Assembly: GCF_004136575.1 (NCBI RefSeq)
Contig: NZ_NOIQ01000001.1
Location: 682,001-746,000 of the forward strand
DNA: 64,000 nt
Direction of reading: 5' to 3'
DNA from: Rothia koreensis
GTDB taxonomy: Bacteria > Actinomycetota > Actinomycetes > Actinomycetales > Micrococcaceae
Below, in pieces: positions 57,019-64,000 of the stretch (its first letter is position 1; each line of letters opens with the position of its first letter). Position numbers and translations under genes: made by a program. Below the pieces are notes generated by a model, which did no database searches, was not told where the DNA came from, and was given only the letters and a program-made list of their open reading frames with translations.

Positions 57019-58149
57019 CTAGTCCTGGAAGCGGTCGCGCAGGCGGGAGAAGAACCCCTGGCCGGTGTTCTGCAGAGTCTCGCCGACGGCGTCGTCCTCC
57101 CCACGCAACTCGGCCAGCCGCTTCAGAAGCTCGCGCTGTTCGTCGTTCAACTTCGACGGGGTCTCGACGTCGAAGTGCACCACGACGTTGCCGCGGCCGT
57201 TGCCGCGCAACTTGGTCACGCCCAGGTCGCGGAGCGTAGTGGTCTGGCCGGTCTGCGTACCGGGCTTGACCGTGACGTCCTGAGGGCCGTCGAAGGTCTC
57301 GAGGCTGATGGTCGTGCCGAGGGCGGCCGCGGTCATGGGCACCGTCATCGTGGCGTGGAGGTCGTCGCCCTCGCGGGTGAAGGTTTCGTCCGGGTTGACC
57401 CGCAGTTCGACGTAGAGGTCGCCATTCGGCCCGCCACCCGTTCCGGCCTCGCCCTGGCCTCCCAGACGGATGCGGGTTCCGGTCGCGACGCCCGCCGGAA
57501 TCTTGAGGGTCAGGGGCTTGCGCTGGCGAACGCGTCCCTCGCCGTAGCACTCGGGGCAAGGATGCTTGATGACGGTTCCGAAACCGCGGCAGCTCGGGCA
57601 TTCGGCGGTGGTGACCACGTTGCCCAGAATGGACTGGACCTGGCGCTGAATGTGCCCCTGGCCGTGGCAGACGTCGCAGGTCTCGGGCTCGGTCCCCTTC
57701 TCGGTTCCCTGGCCCTCGCACAGCGTGCACGTCACGGCGGTGTCCACCGTGACCTCCTTCTCGGTTCCGAACACGGCATCGCGGAGGCTGACCCGAACGT
57801 TGATCAGTGCGTCCTGACCCTGACGGACCCTGCTCTCCGGTCCCCGGGCGCCGCCGGCGCCCTGGAAGAAGGTCTCGAAGATGTCCGAGAATCCGAATCC
57901 GCTGCCCGGGAATCCGCCGCCGAAGCCGGTATTGTTTCCGTTCTCGTTTCCGGTCGCGTCGTAGACGCGTCGCTTGTCCGGGTCGGAGAGAACGTCGTGG
58001 GCATGCGAGACCCGCTTGAATTCCTCAGCGGCCTCTGGCGAGGGGTTCACGTCCGGGTGGAGCGTTCTCGCCTTCTTGCGATACGCCTTTTTGATCTCTT
58101 CCGGGCTGGCGTCCCTGGAGACGCCGAGGGTCTGGTAGTGGTCGCTCAC
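57019..58149 (-). CDS. dnaJ: Molecular chaperone DnaJ (type I, DnaJ2)
   Basis: Hsp40 co-chaperone that activates DnaK. 376 residues: J domain with LHPDVN (about residue 33), Gly/Phe-rich region, four zinc motifs ([32 protein letters not shown], about 140-215), then two substrate-binding beta domains. AAGGAAG precedes GTG 58149. It sits downstream of hrcA, so it belongs to the HrcA-controlled heat-shock operon; a second dnaJ with dnaK is expected elsewhere. Confidence 0.96.
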   Translation of the reverse strand: MSDHYQTLGVSRDASPEEIKKAYRKKARTLHPDVNPSPEAAEEFKRVSHAHDVLSDPDKRRVYDATGNENGNNTGFGGGFPGSGFGFSDIFETFFQGAGGARGPESRVRQGQDALINVRVSLRDAVFGTEKEVTVDTAVTCTLCEGQGTEKGTEPETCDVCHGQGHIQRQVQSILGNVVTTAECPSCRGFGTVIKHPCPECYGEGRVRQRKPLTLKIPAGVATGTRIRLGGQGEAGTGGGPNGDLYVELRVNPDETFTREGDDLHATMTVPMTAAALGTTISLETFDGPQDVTVKPGTQTGQTTTLRDLGVTKLRGNGRGNVVVHFDVETPSKLNDEQRELLKRLAELRGEDDAVGETLQNTGQGFFSRLRDRFQD

Positions 58150-58215
58150 TGAACTTCCTTGATCTGCGGTGGGCACCGCGTGGGTTCCAATTCGTCAACG
58201 GCTGTACGTGCCGAT

Positions 58216-59229
58216 TTATTCGTGCAGGATGCGGGAGAGGTACCGCGCGACGGCCCTCACCGCGGACATCGTTCCCGGATAATCCATGCGAGTCGGTCCG
58301 ACGACGCCCAATTTCGAGGCAAGTTGCGGCCCGTACCCGGTGGCCACCACCGACGCGTCCGACAATGGGCTTTCAGCGTTTTCCCTCCCGATCCTCACGG
58401 AGACGCCACGGGCGTCGTCGTCGATCTCGGAGAGCAACCGCAACATCACGACCTGTTCTTCCAGGACATCGAGGATCGGGGCGATGTTGCGATTGAAGTC
58501 GTCGGTGGATTCGGCCAGATAGGAGGTGCCTGCCATGAGCAGCCTTTCCTCCTGTTCGTTCCGACCCAGGATAGTCACCATTCCGGCCAGGATCGCGGCG
58601 GATTTCTGGTGCATCGGCTCACATCTGGTCACGGCCGGGACCAGTGCTTCCTCGAGTTCGCCGACGGGTTGGTCCAGGATGGCGTCGAGGAACTGCGCGC
58701 GCATGGTCTTGAGCGTTTCCTCGGTCAGGTCCTCCGGGACCTCGACCACACGCTGCCCGACTCCGCCACGAGTGGTGATCATCACGACGAGAACGAATTT
58801 CGGCGCCATGGTCACCAGCTCCAGGTGACGAACGCGGGCACCGGTCCTGGTCGGATACTGGACGAGAGCAACTTGGCGGGTCAGCTGCGACAACAGCCTG
58901 ACCGTCTTCTCCATCATCTGGTCGACGTCGTCGGAGGAATCCAGGAAGCTCGAGATCGCACGACGTTCCGCCACGGACAGCGGTTTGACCGACGCGATCT
59001 GGTCGACGAATGCCCGGTATCCCTTGTCGGTGGGGATCCTCCCGGCACTCGCATGGGGGGCCATGATCATGCCCGCTTCTTCCAGGGCTGCCATGTCATT
59101 GCGAACGGTAGCGCTGGAGACGCCGAGCCGATGCCGATCGACCAATGCTTTGGAGCCGACGGGCTCCCGCGAATGGACGTAGTCCTCGACGATCGCGCTC
59201 AGGACGTCGAGCCGGCGCGGCTGATTCAC
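58216..59229 (-). CDS. hrcA: Heat-inducible transcription repressor HrcA
   Basis: Repressor of heat-shock genes that binds the CIRCE element. 337 residues: winged HTH at the N-terminus (SATVRNDMAALEEAGMI, about residues 40-56), central GAF-like domain and C-terminal dimerisation part. GGGAGAG lies just before GTG 59229; longer frames upstream lack support. A CIRCE-like sequence lies 54 bases upstream of the start, so it controls itself and dnaJ. Confidence 0.95.
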   Translation of the reverse strand: MNQPRRLDVLSAIVEDYVHSREPVGSKALVDRHRLGVSSATVRNDMAALEEAGMIMAPHASAGRIPTDKGYRAFVDQIASVKPLSVAERRAISSFLDSSDDVDQMMEKTVRLLSQLTRQVALVQYPTRTGARVRHLELVTMAPKFVLVVMITTRGGVGQRVVEVPEDLTEETLKTMRAQFLDAILDQPVGELEEALVPAVTRCEPMHQKSAAILAGMVTILGRNEQEERLLMAGTSYLAESTDDFNRNIAPILDVLEEQVVMLRLLSEIDDDARGVSVRIGRENAESPLSDASVVATGYGPQLASKLGVVGPTRMDYPGTMSAVRAVARYLSRILHE

Positions 59230-59282
59230 GGTCTCTCTCCCTACTGGCTCGTCCTGGTCATGGTGGCGGAGGGCCATGTGCA

Positions 59283-59309
59283 CTGGCACTCTCCGCGCTC
59301 GACTGCTAA
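59283..59309. promoter_or_regulatory. CIRCE-like HrcA operator
   Basis: On the minus strand it reads TTAGCAGTC, nine bases, GAGTGCCAG. This matches the consensus TTAGCACTC-N9-GAGTGCTAA with three changed bases, and it lies in front of hrcA. Confidence 0.85.
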
Positions 59310-59431
59310 GTCTACGCCGCGAAACCGCCGTCGGAAAACGCTTCCGGCGTGCTCAGCTCTCGGCGGAGCGACTATATTGGGTCGGTACCCATGTCCTCGA
59401 TCCAGGACCGTCATCACACAAGGAGAAGCGC

Positions 59432-60295
59432 ATGGACCGCTACGGATGGGGGCCCCAGGACCTCGGCAGCGCGGGGTTGAGCCACCGTCCCCCTGAGCCG
59501 CGGGATCTCGAGGTCAGGCAGGGAATGGTCATCGAAGAGGTCCAATCCGGCTGGGTGGGTGCGGCAGTGTCCCTGCAGTCCGTGGGCGGTCAGCGCGTCG
59601 TCGGCCTCGAGGACCGGCACGGCGCCGTACGGTCCTTTCCGCTCGGTGACGGCTTCCTGTATGAAGGCGAGCCGGTGCGTCTGGTGGTCCCGCGGCCGAA
59701 GAAGACGACGACGCCGGGGCGCACCCGGTCCGGTTCGGTGGCGGTGCCCGGGGCCAAAGCCCGTACGGCTCGGGCTTCCCGCATGCTGGTCGAGGGACTC
59801 CACGACGCCGAGCTGATCGAGAAGGTCTGGGGAGACGATCTCAGGATCGAAGGCATCGTCGTCGAGCCCATGCACGGCCTGGACCACGTCGAAGAAATCA
59901 TCGAAGAATTCGCGCCCTCCCCTCAAAGACGCCTCGGTATCCTGGCAGACCATCTGGTCGAGGGAAGCAAGGAGTCGCGGTTGGCCGACCAAGCCATGAA
60001 ACTGGCCGGGGCCCAGGGGAATGTGCTGTTCGTGGGGCATCCCTACGTGGACGTGTGGGAATCGGTCAAGCCCAAGGCGGTGGGACTGCGCGAGTGGCCG
60101 TCCGTGCCTCGCGGCGAAGACTGGAAGACCGGAATCCTGCGTCGCATCGGTTGGCCCCACGAGACACCTGCACAGCGGGCCAGAGCGTGGAAAAAGATCC
60201 TCGCGAGCGTGAACACCTACGCCGACCTCGATCCGGGGATCCTGGGGCCGGTCGAGCACATCATCGACTTCCTGACGGCGGCGCCCGAGCATTGA
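59432..60295 (+). CDS. DUF3097 family protein
   Basis: 287 residues of unknown function, actinobacterial family DUF3097. The N-terminus MDRYGWGPQDL and the central MLVEGLHDAELIEKVWGDDLR (key VEGLHDAELIEKVWG) suggest a Toprim-like fold with conserved acidic residues. AAGGAGA precedes ATG 59432, and a TATATT -10 lies about 60 bases upstream. It is divergent from hrcA; this neighbourhood (hrcA and hemW) is conserved in the group. No enzymatic activity can be assigned. Confidence 0.85.
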   Translation: MDRYGWGPQDLGSAGLSHRPPEPRDLEVRQGMVIEEVQSGWVGAAVSLQSVGGQRVVGLEDRHGAVRSFPLGDGFLYEGEPVRLVVPRPKKTTTPGRTRSGSVAVPGAKARTARASRMLVEGLHDAELIEKVWGDDLRIEGIVVEPMHGLDHVEEIIEEFAPSPQRRLGILADHLVEGSKESRLADQAMKLAGAQGNVLFVGHPYVDVWESVKPKAVGLREWPSVPRGEDWKTGILRRIGWPHETPAQRARAWKKILASVNTYADLDPGILGPVEHIIDFLTAAPEH

Positions 60296-60387
60296 GGCGC
60301 CGAGGTCCCCTTGGCCCGGAAACGACTTCCGTGACATTGTTTGGGGGAATGCATCCCCTTTTGCGGCGACCAGCCGGTAATATTTGA

Positions 60388-60408
60388 GTGCGTGTCCCCG
60401 ACACGCAT
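60388..60408 (+). other. Small palindrome abutting the DUF4870 start
   Basis: TGCGTGTC-CCC-GACACGCA (60390-60408) is a perfect 8-base-arm hairpin whose right arm includes the first two bases of ATG 60407. It could hide the start codon in mRNA. Confidence 0.5.
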
Positions 60409-60853
60409 GTATCTGCCCGAAAGACAAGGCGAGGTTTTGACGATCACTTCCACTGATAAGAAGCCACCGTTCGAGGGTGTGTCCGCGAACCCGGAGCCCC
60501 TGAGCGTCAAGGATGACCGCTCGATGGCCACGATGGCCCATTTCGGCGGGGTCATCGGGTGCATTCCGGCCGCCATCATCTACTCGACGTTGCGCACCCG
60601 CGGCCGTTTCACGGCCCAGGAAGCGCGCGAGGCACTGAACTTCACGTTGCTGCCGTCGGTGATCATCGTTGTCAGTGTCGGGCTGTCGGTCCTGCCCGGC
60701 ATCGGCTGGATCTTCGGCCTGATCGCCGCGCTCGTCTGGGTCTACCTCGCCGTGTTCTCGCTCATCGCGGGCATCCGGGTCAACAGGGGGAACCCCTACC
60801 AGTACAAGTACAACACGCGCACCTTCGACTGGTTCTCGCACCGGAGGCGCTGA
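60407..60853 (+). CDS. DUF4870 membrane protein
   Basis: 148 residues. The soluble N-terminal 40 residues are followed by three membrane helices (GGVIGCIPAAIIY; LNFTLLPSVIIVVSVGL; WIFGLIAALVWVYLAVFSLIAG) and a short tail, matching the DUF4870 (Tic20-like) family. Conserved YSTLRTRGRFTAQEAREALNF follows helix one. Start uncertain: ATG 60407 is used; GTG 60392 and TTG 60437 (with AGGCGAGG close by) are in frame. Function unknown. Convergent to hemW. Confidence 0.8.
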   Translation: MYLPERQGEVLTITSTDKKPPFEGVSANPEPLSVKDDRSMATMAHFGGVIGCIPAAIIYSTLRTRGRFTAQEAREALNFTLLPSVIIVVSVGLSVLPGIGWIFGLIAALVWVYLAVFSLIAGIRVNRGNPYQYKYNTRTFDWFSHRRR

Positions 60854-60858
60854 CAGGC

Positions 60859-60879
60859 CGGTGCCCCGCCGGGGCACCG
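60859..60879. terminator. Bidirectional terminator between the DUF4870 gene and hemW
   Basis: Perfect nine-base arms CGGTGCCCC and GGGGCACCG around GCC, between the two stop codons of convergent genes. Confidence 0.85.
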
Positions 60880-60886
60880 AGACCTT

Positions 60887-62113
60887 TCATGCAGTGAGCT
60901 CTCGGACCACGGCGTCGCCCAACAGACGGCCCTCGAGGGTGAGGCGCACGACGTCGTCATTGAGCGCCTGCGGGTCGATCAGACCCTGTTGCGCGAGCCA
61001 AGGCGTCCTGTCTCTGCCCTCAGCTCTCAACCGGTTCAGGGGCAGGCCGTCCCGAATCCTGGCAGCCAGCATGACGTCCTCCATGTAGCGCGTGTCCTCG
61101 TCGAGAATCTCTCGGGCCGCAGCCGGCGAGGACCGATCACGCAGACGCTGCGCGTACGGCACGGGATGCTTGACATTCCACCACCGGGTCCCGTTGACGT
61201 GGGAGTGTGCGCCCGGCCCGATACCCCACCAGTCCTGGTTGTGCCAGTACGCGAGGTTGTGGGCGGAACGTTTCTCCACGGACGCAGCCCAGTTCGAGAC
61301 CTCGTACCAGCCGTAACCGGCCTCCTCGAACAGGCGGCTGGCCAAGAGGTACATGTCGGCCTGCTGGTCGTCGTCGACCGGGGTGTGGACGCCGCGCGCT
61401 ATCTGTGCAGCCAGCTTGGTCCCGGGCTCCACGATGAGTGAATAAGCGGAAATGTGATCCGGCCGGTAACTGATCGCCGCTTCGACCGACGTCTGCCATT
61501 CGTCGAGGGTCTCGCCCGGGGCACCGGAAATCAGATCCACGGAGACCTCGAGGCCGATCTCACGGGCCCAGCCGACGACCTTGGGCACGTTCGCCGGCTC
61601 GTGAGTCCGTTCCAGAACTTCGAGGACACGGGGAACGGCCGACTGCATCCCGAAGGAGACCCTGGTGAATCCCGCCTCCTTGAGCGCAACGAGATCCTCG
61701 CGCTCCACCGAGTCCGGGTTGGCTTCCGTGGTGACCTCGGCGCCCGGTTCCAGTCCGAAGATTTCGATGGCCGTGCCCAGGATCCGCACCAGGTCGTCGG
61801 TGGGGATCCGTGTGGGCGTGCCTCCTCCGAAAAAGGCCGAGTGCAGCGGCCGGGCTGGCAAGCCCGATTCCTTGAGCACCTTCTCGGCGAAGCGCAATTC
61901 CGCGAGGGCATCCCTCACATAGGTGAGGCGCCCGACGTCGTCGCCGAAGTCTTCCTTGGCGTACGTGTTGAAGTCGCAGTATCCGCAGCGCACGGAACAG
62001 TAGGGCACATGGACGTACAGACTGAGGGACCGGCCGTCGGCTCCCTCCAGAACGGAGGCGGGCAACCGCCCGTCGCGGGGTGCGGGGTCTCCCGTGGGTT
62101 GGGCCGGGCTCAC
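60887..62113 (-). CDS. hemW: Radical SAM heme chaperone HemW
   Basis: Radical SAM protein related to oxygen-independent coproporphyrinogen oxidase but acting as a heme chaperone. 408 residues. The Fe-S site is CSVRCGYC (Cys-x3-Cys-x2-Cys, about residue 44), with FFGGGTPT (about 100) and a C-terminal HemN-like domain. GTG 62113 overlaps the lepA stop (GTGA), which fits translational coupling. Typical location downstream of lepA. Confidence 0.92.
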   Translation of the reverse strand: MSPAQPTGDPAPRDGRLPASVLEGADGRSLSLYVHVPYCSVRCGYCDFNTYAKEDFGDDVGRLTYVRDALAELRFAEKVLKESGLPARPLHSAFFGGGTPTRIPTDDLVRILGTAIEIFGLEPGAEVTTEANPDSVEREDLVALKEAGFTRVSFGMQSAVPRVLEVLERTHEPANVPKVVGWAREIGLEVSVDLISGAPGETLDEWQTSVEAAISYRPDHISAYSLIVEPGTKLAAQIARGVHTPVDDDQQADMYLLASRLFEEAGYGWYEVSNWAASVEKRSAHNLAYWHNQDWWGIGPGAHSHVNGTRWWNVKHPVPYAQRLRDRSSPAAAREILDEDTRYMEDVMLAARIRDGLPLNRLRAEGRDRTPWLAQQGLIDPQALNDDVVRLTLEGRLLGDAVVRELTA

Positions 62114-63966
62114 TTCTTCGCTTTGTCCTTGGTCTCCTCCGAGGAGCTCAGAGCGGCCACGAATGCTTCCTGCGGCACGTCGACCCGTCCGATCGTCTTC
62201 ATTCGCTTCTTGCCCTCCTTCTGCTTCTCGAGGAGTTTGCGCTTGCGGGAGATGTCGCCGCCGTAGCACTTGGACAAGACGTCCTTGCGGATGGCCCGGA
62301 TGTTCTCGCGTGCAATGATGCGGGATCCGATGGCCGCCTGGATCGGGACCTCAAATTGCTGCCGAGGAATGAGTTCCTTGAGCTTCGAGGCCATGGAGGT
62401 GCCGTAGGCGTACGCCTTGTCCCGGTGCGTGATCGCCGAGAAAGCGTCCACGCGTGCTCCCTGGAGGAGAATGTCGACTTTGACGAGGTCCGATTCCTGC
62501 TGCCCGTCGAGCTTCCAGTCCAGGGAGGCGTAGCCGCGAGTCTTGGACTTGAGCTGATCGAAGAAGTCGAACACGATCTCCGCCAACGGAAGCCGATACC
62601 GCAGTTCGACGCGCTCCTGCGAAAGATAGTCCATGCCGCCGATCTGACCGCGGCGGGACTGGCACAGTTCCATGATGGCTCCGACGAATTCGCTGGGGGC
62701 GATGATCGTGATGGCCACCATGGGTTCCGCGATGGTTTCGAGTTTGCCTTCGGGGAATTCGCTGGGGCTCGTGACCCGCATGGACGAACCGTCCTCCGCG
62801 ACGACGTCGTAAATGACGTTCGGGGCGGTAGAGATGAGGTCGAGGTTGAATTCCCTCTCCAGCCGCTCGCGCACGATCTCCAGGTGGAGCAGGCCCAGAA
62901 AACCGCAACGGAACCCGAATCCGAGCGCACCGGAGGTCTCGGGCTCGTACATGAGGGCGGCGTCGTTGAGCTTGAGCTTGTCCAAAGCATCACGCAGCAC
63001 GGGATAATCGGACCCATCGATCGGGAACAGCCCCGAGAACACCATGGGTTTGGGGTCCTCGTAGCCACCGAGCGGCTCATCGGCCGGCTTCTTCCCGTCC
63101 GTGACGGTGTCCCCGACTCGGGACTGCCGAACGTCCTTCACACCCGTGATCAGATACCCGACCTCCCCCACACCGAGGCCGTCGGTGGCCTTCGGCTCGG
63201 GAGATATCACGCCGATCTCCAGAAGTTCGTGTTCGGCACCCGTGGACATCATGGCGATCCGTTGCCTCGGGTTCAGCTTGCCGTCGACCACGCGGACGTA
63301 GGTCACCACACCGCGGTAGGAGTCGTACACGGAATCGAAGATCATCGCTCGGGCCGGTGCGTCCGCGTCGCCTTCGGGGGCAGGAATCTCCCGAACGATT
63401 CGGTCCAGGAGTTCCTCCACGCCTTCACCGGTCTTGCCGGAGACCCTCAGGACGTCCTCGGGCTCGCCGCCGATCAGGTTGGCGATTTCCTCGGCGTACT
63501 TGTCCGGCTGGGCCGCGGGCAGATCGATCTTGTTCAGCACGGGGATGATGACCAGATCGCTCTCCATGGCCAGATACAGGTTGGCCAACGTCTGGGCCTC
63601 GATTCCCTGTGCAGCGTCCACGAGAAGGAGGGCGCCTTCGCACGCGTCGAGGGAACGGGATACCTCGTAGGTGAAGTCCACGTGGCCCGGCGTGTCGATC
63701 ATGTTCAACGCGTAGGAGGTGCCGTCGACCTCCCAGGGCATGCGCACGGCCTGAGACTTGATGGTGATGCCGCGTTCGCGCTCGATGTCCATGCGGTCCA
63801 GGTACTGCGCCTTCATCTCCCGCGGGGTCAGGACACCGGTGGCTTGGAGCATCCTGTCGGCGAGGGTCGACTTGCCGTGGTCGATGTGGGCGATGATGCA
63901 GAAGTTGCGCAGAATCGCCGGATCGGTTGTGGCGGGCCGTGGGGCCTGACTCGCCTGAGGTGCCAC
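62110..63966 (-). CDS. lepA: Elongation factor 4 (LepA)
   Basis: Ribosome-associated GTPase that can back-translocate stalled ribosomes and helps ribosome assembly. 618 residues, complete. G motifs AHIDHGKST (residue 27), DTPGHVDF (about 92) and NKIDLP (about 146) are present, and the LepA-specific C-terminal domain (about 510-600) is intact, with [21 protein letters not shown] (key: [11 protein letters not shown]). GAAAGGAAG stands before GTG 63966. First gene of lepA-hemW. The remaining bases to 64000 hold no gene. Confidence 0.96.
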   Translation of the reverse strand: MAPQASQAPRPATTDPAILRNFCIIAHIDHGKSTLADRMLQATGVLTPREMKAQYLDRMDIERERGITIKSQAVRMPWEVDGTSYALNMIDTPGHVDFTYEVSRSLDACEGALLLVDAAQGIEAQTLANLYLAMESDLVIIPVLNKIDLPAAQPDKYAEEIANLIGGEPEDVLRVSGKTGEGVEELLDRIVREIPAPEGDADAPARAMIFDSVYDSYRGVVTYVRVVDGKLNPRQRIAMMSTGAEHELLEIGVISPEPKATDGLGVGEVGYLITGVKDVRQSRVGDTVTDGKKPADEPLGGYEDPKPMVFSGLFPIDGSDYPVLRDALDKLKLNDAALMYEPETSGALGFGFRCGFLGLLHLEIVRERLEREFNLDLISTAPNVIYDVVAEDGSSMRVTSPSEFPEGKLETIAEPMVAITIIAPSEFVGAIMELCQSRRGQIGGMDYLSQERVELRYRLPLAEIVFDFFDQLKSKTRGYASLDWKLDGQQESDLVKVDILLQGARVDAFSAITHRDKAYAYGTSMASKLKELIPRQQFEVPIQAAIGSRIIARENIRAIRKDVLSKCYGGDISRKRKLLEKQKEGKKRMKTIGRVDVPQEAFVAALSSSEETKDKAKK

Positions 63967-64000
63967 GGATGTCTTCCTTTCCTGGATGGACGCACACGGG

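Noticed and set aside
56485-58152. 555-codon open frame across rsmE and dnaJ on the plus strand
   Set aside because: Spans two genuine minus-strand genes and matches no family.

Overview
The window is high-GC actinobacterial chromosome, most likely from the Micrococcaceae (Micrococcales). The support is a pupylation locus (arc, dop, pup, pafA), mycothiol ligase MshC, RbpA, a cytochrome bcc-aa3 branch (ctaC/D/E/F, qcrCAB), a fused PafBC regulator and the trmI-arc and helY-tatC gene orders. Genus cannot be fixed from sequence alone. No phage, insertion sequence, CRISPR array or rRNA operon was seen. Almost all of it is core chromosome; one small accessory island (36.6-38.7 kb) carries a VOC protein and a Cmx-type MFS exporter.

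Layout. 1-7.8 kb: the 5' end of pepN, then a fatty-acid module (acyl-CoA oxidase-like dehydrogenase and TetR regulator on the minus strand; divergent thiolase, high-molecular-weight FabG and MaoC hydratase). 7.9-8.05 kb: tRNA-Leu(GAG) with a strong terminator. 8.2-12 kb: acidic small protein, uppP, mshC, M50 protease. 12-22 kb: trmI, arc, dop, pup, pafA, two FKBP isomerases, pafBC. The 20S proteasome genes prcB/prcA, expected between pup and pafA, are absent, and ARC lacks the C-terminal proteasome-docking tail. 21.7-28.4 kb: small membrane protein, tatA, tatC, helY, a degenerate amidohydrolase-like protein, ppm1, rbpA. 28.6-30.9 kb: SPFH/NfeD pair and a DUF3054 protein. 30.9-42.4 kb: trpD, ctaE-qcrCAB, the accessory island, then ctaF-ctaD-ctaC and erpA. 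42.6-46.7 kb: M20 dipeptidase, DUF3043 protein, pyrD, uppS. 46.7-59.3 kb: recO, leuA with a leader-peptide attenuator, an LCP protein, era, corC, ybeY, phoH, a GerMN lipoprotein, rsmE, dnaJ and hrcA with a CIRCE-like site. 59.4-64 kb: DUF3097 and DUF4870 proteins, hemW, lepA.

Two themes run through the window. First, many monocistronic or first-in-operon genes have no Shine-Dalgarno sequence. They carry a -10 hexamer of the TAnnnT type exactly six bases before the start codon, so the transcript should begin at the start codon (leaderless mRNA); this rule fixes several start codons. Second, two amino-acid or drug responsive leaders are visible: a leuA leader peptide with three Leu codons and a following hairpin, and a 21-codon leader with two hairpins in front of cmx, the second of which pairs with the cmx ribosome binding site.
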